Shown: positions 54,870 to 64,000 of the stretch, piece by piece
Numbering within the stretch: position 1 is the first letter of the stretch
How the letters are laid out: each line of letters begins with the position of its first letter
Assembly: GCA_036172665.1 (NCBI GenBank)
Contig: CM069875.1
Span: 11,054,001 to 11,118,000 of the forward strand
DNA: 64,000 bases
Source of the DNA: Prosopocoilus inquinatus
Lineage: Eukaryota; Arthropoda; Insecta; Coleoptera; Lucanidae
Direction of reading: 5' to 3'
Position numbers and translations under genes: made by a program
The notes under the pieces: model-generated
Told to the model about the DNA's origin: nothing
The model's input: the letters and a program-made list of their open reading frames with translations, nothing else
Database searches by the model: none

Positions 54870-56456
54870 AAGATAATTTTTATTGAATACGAAGAAAATT
54901 CTACCAGCTATAATTGGGTATTTGATGCAAGAGCGCCGATTATACGAAGAAACAACGATTACGTTTGCTGATTTGAATCGATCTCACGACGAGTTCGTGA
55001 ATCAAGAAAATGATGTAAGTTACCACGAAGAATTATAAGAAAATCAAGACAAAAACGAAGCCGCTATACAAGATGAAGAAAGAATAGAATAAAAACAAAC
55101 TGTAAACTGTGGAAGCATCAGCAAACAAAAATAACCTCCGTTCAACGAATGAAATGAACGTCCAGATCGATGTTAAGCGAATTTTAGTGAATTGTTGGTA
55201 CCACAACTTATCAGGAAGCCTTACCCAAGCAGCAAGCAGTCGTTTTTATCACGTCATTATTTGGTCAAAATTGGTCAAGGACGTCGAATAACCAGTTTTA
55301 AACGTCATTTTTTCGTAAAAATTTTGTTTAAAATTTGACGTTTATAAATCACATGAATAGAACGTCACTTTAATAACATAAATTTGACACTAATTTTAAA
55401 AGTTTCGTTTCGATAATAAATTTAGTTATAGATTTGACAAGACATTAGATTTTGTAGGAAAGTATAAATTATAAACATGATTGAATTTTATTAATACCAT
55501 TTTAATACATAAGAAATTTACTAGACTTCTATTACGGGGTATGTGACGCATGCGCCGACACTCGACATTGGGACATTGTTCTTGTGTATCGTAGTCGTAG
55601 TGCCCGTGGTGCTTAAGATTAGTTCGATTTGTTTTTGAGCGTTAATTTATTATGTATTAGCTAATTAAAGTATATTCTACTTGTACGTGTACTGGCTATA
55701 GGTATTTAACTGTCTAAAGAAGGTGGGTATTGGTAACTCATATTTCATAACCTGTTATATTATTATTATATATATATAACCGGCCGTATTAATATTTTAA
55801 CGGTCCTTGTGATAGGACTTGGGCACTTAATTCAATTGTTTTATTTCACTATAGAGTAGAATCAAACTGTTTAGTAATAGCTTTTTATGTTATTTTTATT
55901 TGGAATTTTAAAAAATATGTATGAATTTATTAAAAACATTATTTATTTATTCTTCGTAGGTATATGTATACATATGTATAGATATTTGAATAAAAATGAA
56001 AATATGATTTAGTTTCTTGGTACAATTAAACATGACGTCAGAAATACACGATTATTTGACGTACAAAAACGATGTCGCCGGACTGTGACATTTGCCCGTC
56101 ATTTTTACGTCTTTAATACGTCACTGACATTGGTCATTCGACGTAAACGATAACCAATTTTAGACGTGAAAAAGACGACACCTTGCTGCTTGGGTAATAA
56201 GTCCAGAGAAATGGAAGTAAGCCATAAAAGAAGAATTGTCAGGATTGGAAAAGAATGAAATACGCACTACAAGAATTGCCACTAAACAAAAAAATGATCG
56301 GTTCCAAATGGGTGTCCACAAAAGTGGACAAGAAGTAAGACACAAAGCAAGACTATGTGCTAAATGTTTCAGTAAGAAGGCAGGCTACTTCGAAACCTAT
56401 TCACCCACGACGAGATTCGATTCTATCAGAATTCTTTTATCGACGGCAGCTTGATT
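54870..56456 (+). pseudogene. Ty1/copia polyprotein remnant, split by a TIR element
   Basis: Left part 54870-55220: KIIFIEYEENSTSYNWVFD matches the post-integrase segment of copia polyproteins (pattern K-x-I-F-x-x-Y..Y.VFD), followed by acidic linker-like sequence. Right part 56200-56456: SPEKWK, stop, AIKEELSGLEKNE, then after a shift LQELPLNKKMIGSKWVSTK, then EVRHKARLCAKCFSKKAGYF and TRFDSIRILLSTAA, the start of the copia reverse transcriptase. A stop codon and two frameshifts in the right part, several stops in the left. The 55221-56197 element lies between the two parts at the point where SPEKW begins. No LTRs or integrase core were identified. Confidence 0.75.
55221..56197. mobile_element. 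TIR element TTACCCAAGCAGCAAG with ACGTC subterminal repeats
   Basis: Perfect 16-bp inverted ends TTACCCAAGCAGCAAG (55221) and CTTGCTGCTTGGGTAA (56197). Many ACGTC/GACGT motifs near both ends (55240-55370 and 56035-56175), typical transposase-binding repeats. No transposase. It interrupts the copia remnant. Confidence 0.75.
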
Positions 56457-56459
56457 ATC

Positions 56460-57070
56460 ACGTTATGTGACTTGTAAAAAAATAAAATATAATTTTGTAT
56501 GTACTTCTAACCGAGCGATTTAATCGCGTACCGTGTACCAAGCCGTTTAGCAACACAACTGAATCGCGCTGGCAAGCCGCCAGTGTGAAATCGAGCTTTG
56601 ACGTAAACCAACCGGATAAGTCTAAATTTTCAAATTTATTTTTTTTAAAGCCGGCTCTGTAAAACTAAGTTTTTAGTTTTTTATTATTCCTTATTATATT
56701 ATTTAAACAATGACGTTAAACCAAATTAATTTTATTTTATCCTTTAGAAGAAATTCAGTTTATTTCACTTTTCTCGAAAATTAAAAAAATGGACCAACCC
56801 GGTTATTGCACCAAAGTCTTCAATTACTGTCATTGTATTCTTATCATCCTTATGCTTAGACAATTGTTTATGTTACCTACCTACATACCTACCTGTCGTA
56901 ACATGGTGGAGGCACCTAAAATCCCAATTTAATAAGGAACAGAAGGCTGTTTTGATATCATTTAACCACTGTATTTTCAGTTTGACTTGCACCCGTTTCA
57001 AATGTAAACCCTTTTTTGCGAGGGAAAAGTGTAATCCAAACTTTCGCTCGATCTACGAACGGTAAGTCTG
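56460..57070. other. Non-coding stretch between copia remnant and ribozyme-like unit
   Basis: AT-rich; a short CTAC run (56876-56895, 'acctacctacatacctac'). Nothing else recognised. Confidence 0.3.
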
Positions 57071-57075
57071 TAATA

Positions 57076-57475
57076 GCTTCATGGCTCGCTTCAAGCTGTA
57101 GTCTGTTCTTACAGGCTTAAATAAATTGTAAATCGTGCAAGTCGCTTGGATTGCTGTGGAGTTTCTCTAGCTTCTCTTCTCCTGATGAGTTCCAATCAGA
57201 GCCTATAAAGTTATCCGTAGGATGCTTGAGAGCTCCACCACAATCTTAGCTGACTAGCTACAAGTTTTAAAATTGCGATAATACGCCACTGTGTCCGCAT
57301 CGATCGCTTTGTGCTTTACAGCTTATGAGGCGGCAGTGTAGCTGTTATTTGTTGACTTTCGCACAGTAATAGCTGAAACCCCTGACTGCTTTGATGGCGC
57401 GCCTCAAGCTGCAGTCAAAACGCAGTTCTTTGGATTGCGGTGAAGTTTCTCAAGCTCTTCTTCTATGATGCAAAA
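57076..57475 (+). repeat. Tandem unit of a second hammerhead-like family, decayed
   Basis: 'cttcatggctcgcttcaagc' at about 57078 recurs as 'ctttgatggcgcgcctcaag' at about 57391. 'cttggattgctgtggagttt' at 57145 recurs as 'ctttggattgcggtgaagtt' at 57428. Spacing is about 280-315 bp, similar to the 311-bp hammerhead monomers. The second unit is cut off at about 57475 by a foldback fragment. Confidence 0.5.
57149..57245 (+). ncRNA. Degenerate hammerhead-like structure
   Basis: Long stem I: GATTGCTGTGGAGTTTCTC pairs with GAGAGCTCCACCACAATC. CTGATGA (57182-57188), stem II GTTC/GAGC with loop CAATCA (same loop type as the 46 kb ribozymes). GAAA is not present where expected ('ctataaag' instead), so cleavage is unlikely. 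Confidence 0.4.
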
Positions 57476-57834
57476 AAATTATAGAATTTTATGGGTGATC
57501 CAAATTCGATATAAATAAAAAAATAAAAAAGTTGCATCGCTGTTTTGATTCATTTTATACAGAAGAAAATAATTTTCTAAGACATAAAGGATCCAGGTGT
57601 GTAGCACATAGTCAAGTTGCTGGTTTAATGATGTAAGCAAAAAACTCAAATTTGCTCCACAGAAGTTTAATAGAATTGAAAATGTACGCGATACATTTAT
57701 ACAAGGCGAGCCAATAGTGCTTGGGCGGATTATAGTGTTAATACATTGAGTAATTTAAAAATTTGTGTACGCAATAACATACATATCAGTTAGATGCACA
57801 ATCTAAAATTATTTAGACATATGCAAAGTGTTTC

Positions 57835-59070
57835 GTAAGAGTATGACGACCCTAAATATCTCGCTTGTTTCAAGAGATAGACAGCACGTTTAAATTTGGT
57901 AAAGTTAAATGGAACGCCCTCTGAAGCCCGTTTCAAATTCCATTGAAAAAGAGAAAAATTATTTTCTTATTTTGCCTCTATCTTCTTTTATTTAAAGAGT
58001 TTAAATGTTTAATGTGAGATAAGAAAAAGAAGATAGTTTTGCGTTTAAATTACAATGTATTCCTTTAACATTAATTTACTAAATGTTTTTGTTCGTATAA
58101 CAACAAGTGAACGATACTTTGGAACCTATCCGGAGAACAAACAATAGTTTAGCAGATTAGTATTAGATACAATTAGACGTAATTTTGAAAAATGAGAATC
58201 AATTACAATAATACACGAGCAAAAATGACTGTTATGTGTGAAGTTACATGAAATTTGGATAAGTATATACATATGTACCATTTGTTAATTAAAAAATAAC
58301 TTATTAGAGATCTGAAGGTTACGTTACATCAAAGCTAATACATTCAAATTTCGTAGTAAGAATAATAAAAATGTTTTAAAAATCACTTGTTGTAAGTTAA
58401 TTAACCTGAAAATTCACACACATCAATCATTTTTGCTTGTAATTGATTCTCATTCTTCCTCGCATCAATACATTTCAATAATCAGTAACATTCAATATTA
58501 AGCTGTCGTTTGTTCTCTAAATAGATTCGAAAGTACAGTTTTTTGCTATTTTTGTGTTTCTGTTGTACAAATAAAAAATATTTAGTAAATTATTGTCTAA
58601 CCAACAAATTATTTTTAATTCAAATCCAAAATTATCTTCTGTTAACTAGAATTTTTCTTATCTCATATTAAACATTTTTATACAGGCCTTGTTTTAAATT
58701 TTTTTTATAAGATGTGCTATGTTGCCGTAATCAGTATAATGAGTAAATTCTTTTGCCAATTTCAATATGGGCGCCATAAGAAAAAGTGAACTTGATGATG
58801 GTGTTAATTTGACGAAATGTATCACAGAAAAATAGTGTTTACCATTGTGTAGAGAATTTAAAAGTGTCTCATGAAAGTATTATTGTTTTTTTTTTGTTTT
58901 AAAAACAAGAAAATGACAATTTTTCATTTTTGCAATTATTTCGAATAAGAATTAACATAGTTTTCTCTCCGGATTATTAATGCTCATCAAATTTAGCAAC
59001 TTTGCCAAATATAAACCTACCGTCTATCCCTTCAAATTAGCGAGATCCCCTTGATGAGGGTCGAATATGA
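57835..59070. mobile_element. Foldback element (about 1.2 kb)
   Basis: 'cgaccctaaatatctcgctt' (57850) pairs with 'agcgagatccccttgatgag' near 59040. 'aatgtttaatgtgagataag' (58003) pairs with the inverse near 58665. 'gagaatcaattacaa' (58193) pairs with 'ttgtaattgattctc' (58438). Arms cover most of the element; non-coding. Confidence 0.65.
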
Positions 59071-59599
59071 AATAGCCTGTATATTATTGCACGATTAGTT
59101 AGTTCATTATGGTTGGGTGAAAATAATATAGGTTTATGGTTCTCGAGATATTGACAATTTCACTGGTAAAAAATGTAAAATTTTGTTACGCTATAAATTA
59201 GTTATTTTTAAACATTTTGCTTTGAATTTTGGGAAATACGTTATTTAGGTATTGAGAAACAGAAATGTGTGATCAATTCGAAATTCCTCCAGGTAATTTA
59301 CTCAGGGTGATACACAAAACATATTATCATTTTTCTAAAAAAATTAAATAAAACGGCTTGTATATGAACAGTTTAAAACATCTCTTATTAACAAACTCGA
59401 GACATCTTTGGTATATCCAACTTTCACTGGCTTAATTACGAGCAATTTTATTGTGTTGCAAAATTAAAAATATTTAGATAAAGTAGTAATTGTAAACGTT
59501 AATAGATTTAGTGAATAATTTATTCAAAATTTGACACTTTTATTTCCGTTTTCGGTAAATTATTGTATTGAAATAAAATCATCGTAACGTAACTGAAAT

Positions 59600-59978
59600 A
59601 ATGTTCATGCCACTGCCCGTTATTCGTAGGCAACTTGCGCGGTACGATGGTACAGTTGAACAAATGCAAACTAAGCACATGCTCCCTCAATAGTAGCTAG
59701 TAATTATACTATGGCGCGCCACCCAGCTTACTACGTCAAACTGATGGCGTCAAGAAGTCGGTTCGTTATGCGTCATTGGCTACCACGCTACCGGGGCCTA
59801 TACCGAACAAACTAGACTTTTCCGGCGATGGAACAGACGAGAAAGCAGCGTAGAATATAAAATTGTTACAAATAAATTAGATTGTAAGTATTATTAAATT
59901 ACGGTTAAGTTTTTACCGAGTGTTTTATTCAATCAAATTAATTTAAACCCTAGAAACGTAACAATACGGTGATCTGCC
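59600..59978 (+). other. Possible LTR end of a retroelement
   Basis: Ends 'aaaccctagaaacgtaacaatacggtgatc', here noted in two parts: AAACGTAACAATACGG then TGATCTGCCCG. Such an AT-rich tail followed by GGTGATC resembles the 3' end of insect LTRs. No partner LTR, primer-site proof or open frame, so this is a weak call. Confidence 0.25.
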
Positions 59979-60090
59979 CGTACACTCAGGGTTGCAAGTA
60001 TTTCCATAGTACAAGTCCCCATATAGATTAAAAGATGTCGCCCAAATCGCCTACTTTACTAGGATCTTTGCCTTTACAATAGCTGTTTTC

Positions 60091-60730
60091 GCGTTACGCA
60101 ATTTGTGCACCCAAACGAGCCCAAAAGCGCAAAAGAGCGCGAAACTCACGTTCCAGTTAGACAACTTTCCATAAATTTATACATGAAGGTCGCGCGTTTA
60201 AGACCCAAGTGTGCTTGAAACGCAAAATTCAGAGCTAACGGGAAAACACCTAATGAATATACAGGTTACACTACCGATTTTTCGGTAAATTAACCGATTT
60301 GTCAATTTTTTTACTGATCTACTGTTTGACACTAGAATTCTACGGAAAAGCTACGGGACTTTCGATTTTTGTTTGTTCTTTATATTTTAGCCTTTTTCCT
60401 AAACTGAGTGGAAGAGCAGTAAATTGATTTTCAATTTGATTGAACTCCGTCTTTTACTTCTACTTTTAGTATAGGTAGATACATCTGAATTTTATCTCCA
60501 GAGTTTATACCTTAGTAACGATAGAGAAAATGTAAACGTTTTAACAACTGACATTAGTGTTGTGAGTCGGTAATAGGTGTTTTCCCGTTAGCTCTCAATT
60601 TTGCGTTTCAAGTACATTTGGGTTTTAAACGCGTGACCTTCATTTATAAACTTATGGAAAGTTGTCTAACTGGAACGTGCACTTCGCGCTCTTTTGCGCT
60701 TTTGGGCTCGTTTGGGTGCACAAATTGCGA
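60091..60730. mobile_element. Foldback with long conserved arms inside the hAT-like element
   Basis: Left arm 60091-60251 ('gcaatttgtgcacccaaacg' ... 'gctaacgggaaaacacct') is the inverse of 60576-60730. Arms of about 155 bp with high identity surround a 320-bp loop that contains an 'accgatttttcggt' palindrome (60273-60287). Confidence 0.7.
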
Positions 60731-60902
60731 ATTTTTTTAGTGGAAATACATAAAATTAAATACTGGAAACTGATTATCAAAGGACAAAAATATAATGTGT
60801 ATCCGATATCAAATTAATTAGAAAATTTAGTAAATATCACATTTTTAGTTAAAAGTGTAATTGGTAACTGTGCCGTGAGATGTCGCTGCGTGAGCTGTAA
60901 TT

Positions 60903-60963
60903 ATAAGGTCACTAAATCAACACACTTACGTGTGAACACGAAGTGTGTTGATTTAGAACCTGA
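60903..60963. mobile_element. 61-bp micro-MITE with 7-bp target duplication
   Basis: CTAAATCAACACACTT and AAGTGTGTTGATTTAG form a perfect 16-bp hairpin around 'acgtgtgaacacg'. TGTAATT flanks both sides (60896-60902 and 60964-60970). The homologous sequence at 41527-41600, read on the other strand, lacks the insert and has one 'ctgtaatt', which confirms an insertion. Confidence 0.75.
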
Positions 60964-61320
60964 TGTAATTGGTAACCGGTAAGGTAACTTTAAAAATAAA
61001 TTACCGGTAATTTAACAACACTAACAGACATACTCTGAATTGACAATCAGGACTGCCATCGGCACCCTGCACGGCGAGTTGTTAAGTTTCTCACCAACAT
61101 TTAAATAAAAATAATCTTGTGAATTTGATTACACTGAGCATATTTCTGAATTTTTGACTTATTTTAGCAAAATGTAGCCCAAATCGCCTAACTTATTTTT
61201 TATGTAGCCCAAAATGTCGCCTGTCGCCAAAATATATTTTTTGTCGCAAAACAGACGTTAAAGGTAACCCAACTGACAAATCGTCCATACTGACAACCCT
61301 GCGTACACTCTGTCAAGGTA

Positions 61321-61408
61321 TCGGACCACGAACAGCGACGGCTTGTATGCACATGCTGTCGCTGTTCGTGGGCTTGTGTGCACAAACCGTCGCTGTTCGT
61401 GGTCCGTG
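61321..61408. repeat. GC-rich palindrome with three copies of GTCGCTGTTCGTGG
   Basis: GGACCACGAACAGCGACGG (61323) is the exact inverse of CCGTCGCTGTTCGTGGTCC (about 61387-61405). A third copy, TGTCGCTGTTCGTGG, lies between them. Non-coding. Confidence 0.6.
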
Positions 61409-62399
61409 AATTTGGTACGCGGCCGATGTGCGCTGCAATTTTAAATAATTCAATAAAATTAAGTACAGGTCTTAGGACTTTTATATTTTCTTTTTTTAGT
61501 AATAATTTGAATTTTTGTACGATCATGTAAATAACAAGGCATTTTGCGTTGGCATACCCAGTAGGACAATTATTTCACTTCACACTATAAAATAATTACT
61601 GTACTTAATTTTTTTGCACAGGACTTTATATCTGGCGTAAGAAAATTAGTGAAATGAGACGAAAGATTTAGCTAACAACTTAAAATTCTTCCGTAATCTA
61701 TTTATTGCATTAACTAATATTTAAATCATTTTCTAATGTCTAATTGTTGTAAATGTGATGGTACTTCATCGTACTTAAACTACATATTTTAAAATCTATT
61801 TCGGGGAACACTCTGAAAACCTTAGTAAAAGATGTTCTAAACTCTGTGTTTAAATACAGGCCGTACTCTTAGGAATTCTGAATTGATCACACATTTCTGT
61901 TTTTCAATAGTTATATAACGTATCTACCAAAATTCAAAGCAAAATGTTTAAAAATAACTAATTTATAGAGTAGCAACTTTTGGCATTTTTTATTGGTAAA
62001 TTATCAAGATCTCGAAAATCATAAGGCTTAGGTCAATAAAACGCCATGTTATTTTCATCCACTCATAATGAGCTATCTACTCGTACAATAATATACAGGC
62101 TGTTCAATTAAAAAAATATGTATGTTAGTGCGTACTCATACTCAAATACTGCGCAATAGTAACGCAACAATCTTCCGCCCACACACGCTGTTGGTCCAGG
62201 CTGTATATGCATTAACATAGCACATACATTTTCAACTTTATTAACCTCTTGTGGAGCAGATTTGAGTTTCTTCTATACATCAAATAATTTTACGATATAG
62301 ACTTCTAAAATTTAAAATAAAAATATCTTGGAACTTTTTTTGTATCTTCATTAGTTATCGAGATATATTCTAAGAACACAAATGGGATACCTGTATATA

Positions 62400-62810
62400 A
62401 TGTCTTTAAGGAAAAATATTCGCAAGCTGTTGAGAAAGTGTTATTGTTCTATAAAGGAGTACTTGCAGGATAATATCGATATAACTTCCCAGTAGCCTTA
62501 CGTTTTATAATTAAAATAGCATAATTACTGGTTATGGGAAACAATGAAGGACATAATTAAATGAAAGAATTATACGGAGATGCACATATATTGAATAGTA
62601 ACTTAATTTTAGACATTAAATACTGAAAAATAATATAGTTTAGTAAGTTATATACAATTTTTTAATACTTCCTAATAATAAATAATAGACATTTAATATT
62701 CAACTTACATATTACTTAGTTAACAAATTAAAACATTTGTAACTATAGCAATGAGTTATATACAAATAATTATTATTATTATTACCTTACACATTAAATA
62801 AATCACAAAC
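62400..62810. other. AT-rich 3' flank of the last gene
   Basis: Includes an ATT microsatellite (62766-62785). Probably contains the 3' untranslated region of the minus-strand gene that ends at 62815. Nothing else recognised. Confidence 0.35.
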
Positions 62811-62814
62811 TTCA

Positions 62815-63632
62815 TCATCTATTACTGCGTTTACGCCTGTGTCCGAAAATATACGATAGGTCTTCGATTCGGACCTGCCGAAAAAGGGGTTCAGAACGAC
62901 CGCGATTAATATCGCCCAGTGTGAAATTACCCTGACCGGGCATTTTTGAAAATCTTAAGACTAAAGCTTTTTTTGGACTAGATTCTCTCCAAGTTGACGG
63001 CGCTTGCCAGAAATTTTTATCTCGATTTCTGTGGTTGAACGTAAACTTAGAATTGGGTTGTAATCGATCATTCGCAAATTCTGAATTCGTTTCCGAGTGC
63101 CTTTGATTATTTTGGAGCAAATTTGGTTTCTGATTTTGTCTTTGTGGTCGCCTAAATTGATAAGAACTGCCAGAATCTTTACCGTTGTTCTCCAGATAAA
63201 GAGGTTGATCGCTTTCGTCAGGGAATCGAATTCTATGTGAAGGATGTCGTACGTTTTCGGACGTCATCAAATCTCCTAAATCAGAAGAGTATTCGTCTTT
63301 AAATATTACCCTAGAACTATCGTCGTTTACATTTGTACTATCTTGGATTTCAGGTTGATCGTTGTTCATAGTTTCATCTTCAAATTTAATTCGTGAATCG
63401 ATTTTTGGACTATTTTTTGTGTTTTGGACAGGCGGAGGAACTTTAAAGAACAAAGCATGGCCATGGTTTTCATCCGTTTCGGTGAGGAAGGTGGTGGATT
63501 CTGGCGATTCTGTTTGCGTTGTTTCTGAGGGAATCGAGGGCGTTTCATCGCCAAAATTTAAGGTTGTCGAAAATACTGGTTCTGTAGTCGCTTCTGTGAT
63601 TGAGTCGGTTGTTGTGGTTGTTTCCATATCCT
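62815..63632 (-). CDS. Last exon of an unrecognised Ser/Thr- and Asn-rich protein
   Basis: Open frame of 270 codons from ATG 63627 to the stop at 62815, but the sequence before the ATG is a good splice acceptor (TTCTATTACAG | AGGAT), so the exon probably starts at 63632 and the first exons lie outside the window or upstream. An in-frame stop eight codons upstream rules out simple extension. The first ~50 residues are Thr/Ser/Glu-rich (METTTTTDSITEATTEP), as in O-glycosylated extracellular linkers. The middle has repeated I/V-F-x-D-E motifs (IKFEDET, VIFKDEY, IRFPDES). The C-terminal part is basic and Asn/Gln-rich and ends FGHRRKRSNR, with a furin-like RRKR. No domain recognised. An extracellular or secreted protein is a guess. 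Confidence 0.65.
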
Positions 63633-63639
63633 CTGTAAT

Positions 63640-64000
63640 AGAATTTCATACCTTATTTTAATTATAATACTGTAACTGTTCCGGAATATTTGTACCTTTT
63701 TGTTTTTGTCAATTAATTGTATTCACAGTTTAATTTCTACTTATTAAAAAATGTCAGTAAACAAACATTGTTTAAATGTATCTGTACCTTTAAAAAATTG
63801 TGCAAAAAAAGGACTTTTCTTTATTAATTTTTTTATTTTATTTTTTTAATTTTAAAGTCAATTGCGAAATGACTTGCAACTATTTTTTTTGCCTTCCAAA
63901 TTCGCCGCAACGGCGTTATTTAACCATCACGCCGTTTCGTATGTTTCGTGCGGCATCACAATTTTGAGTCAAAAAATTGGCTGCAGGATGACGCGTCTAA
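63640..64000. other. Probable intron and upstream sequence of the last gene
   Basis: AT-rich up to 63890, then CG-richer (63900-63960). No second exon could be defined. Confidence 0.3.

Larger units (their letters stand above)
59987..61301. mobile_element. hAT-like non-autonomous element (1315 bp)
   Basis: Ends CAGGGTTG and CAACCCTG with a perfect 8-bp duplication CGTACACT (59979-59986 and 61302-61309). Subterminal sequences 'gtcgcccaaatcgcctac' (left) and 'gcccaaatcgcctaa' (right) are present at both ends. Hosts further elements at 60091-60730 and 60544-61025. Confidence 0.85.
59073..62106. mobile_element. Foldback element with nested hAT-like insertion (about 3 kb)
   Basis: 'cctgtatattattgcacgat' (59075) is inverted as 'cgtacaataatatacagg' ending 62099. 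Further arm blocks: 'caaagcaaaatg' and 'tgtgtgatca'. The loop contains a possible LTR end (59600-59978), the hAT-like element 59987-61301 and a short palindrome at 61321-61408. Confidence 0.65.
57585..62300. repeat. Outermost inverted repeat of a nested palindromic block
   Basis: 'actcaaatttgctccacaga' (57648) and 'attgaaaatgtacg' are the inverse of sequence at 62233-62275 ('tggagcagatttgagtt'). 'cgcaataacatacata' (57770) is the inverse of the region near 62120 ('tatgtatgttagtgcg'). Old and diverged. It encloses the elements at 57835-59070 and 59073-62106. Confidence 0.5.

Noticed and set aside
57360..57400. 'agctgaaacccctgac' as a possible GAAA half of another hammerhead.
   Set aside because: The only upstream candidate core (CTTATGA) lacks G5 and is more than 40 bases away with no convincing stem II.
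62766..62785. ATT microsatellite.
   Set aside because: Too short and common in AT-rich insect DNA to be of interest.
63362..63661. 99-codon open frame on the plus strand opposite the last gene.
   Set aside because: It is the antisense shadow of the Thr-rich coding exon.

Overview
The window looks like a stretch of an AT-rich insect nuclear genome. The evidence is very short introns (50 and 65 bp in the MRM2 gene), an animal-type gene set, and the mobile element mix: mariner, hAT, Tc1-type foldbacks, PIF/Harbinger-like MITEs, a Ty1/copia remnant and a Penelope GIY-YIG fragment. A beetle is possible but the sequence does not prove it. Host genes are few: (1) an intronless ALDH3-type fatty aldehyde dehydrogenase (28474-29967, minus); (2) UBL4A/Get5 (31876-32271, plus); (3) the mitochondrial rRNA 2'-O-methyltransferase MRM2 in three exons (38153-38996, minus); (4) a second intronless ALDH3 paralogue (47904-49349, minus) with an altered oxyanion-hole motif and no membrane anchor; (5) the last exon of an unrecognised Ser/Thr- and Asn-rich protein (62815-63632, minus).

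Most of the remaining sequence is mobile DNA, largely palindromic. 0.4-5 kb: a Tc1-type foldback, a second foldback and interleaved inverted repeats. 5-9 kb: a hammerhead-bearing repeat and a complete but dead hAT element (6398-8649, target duplication GTTATTAG). 9-16 kb: dispersed repeats, a GC-rich palindrome and a second Tc1-type foldback. 17-20 kb: a foldback hosting a broken mariner. 20-28 kb: nested foldbacks and several small MITEs. 30-45 kb: foldbacks, PIF-like MITEs, a tRNA-derived SINE and hAT-like non-autonomous elements packed between the host genes. 46-47 kb: the best hammerhead-ribozyme insertion and a Penelope endonuclease fragment. 51-56 kb: a broken transposase-like gene and a copia remnant, each split by another element. 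57-62 kb: elements nested four or five deep.

The most unusual content is a family of small non-coding repeats (monomer 311 bp) carrying type I hammerhead ribozymes with a minimal palindromic stem III. Five copies keep every core residue (5550, 13622, 24525, 46192, 46650). One insertion (46011-46762) has a 12-bp target duplication and a matching uninterrupted paralogous site at about 9150. Two insertions share the same outer ends but have different internal inversion points, and two fragments stop at the predicted self-cleavage site. This fits a retrozyme-like or Penelope-derived ribozyme retroelement.

All alignments, pairings and boundaries were read by eye. Those I consider firm have target duplications or conserved catalytic motifs; boundaries of the older foldbacks are approximate.
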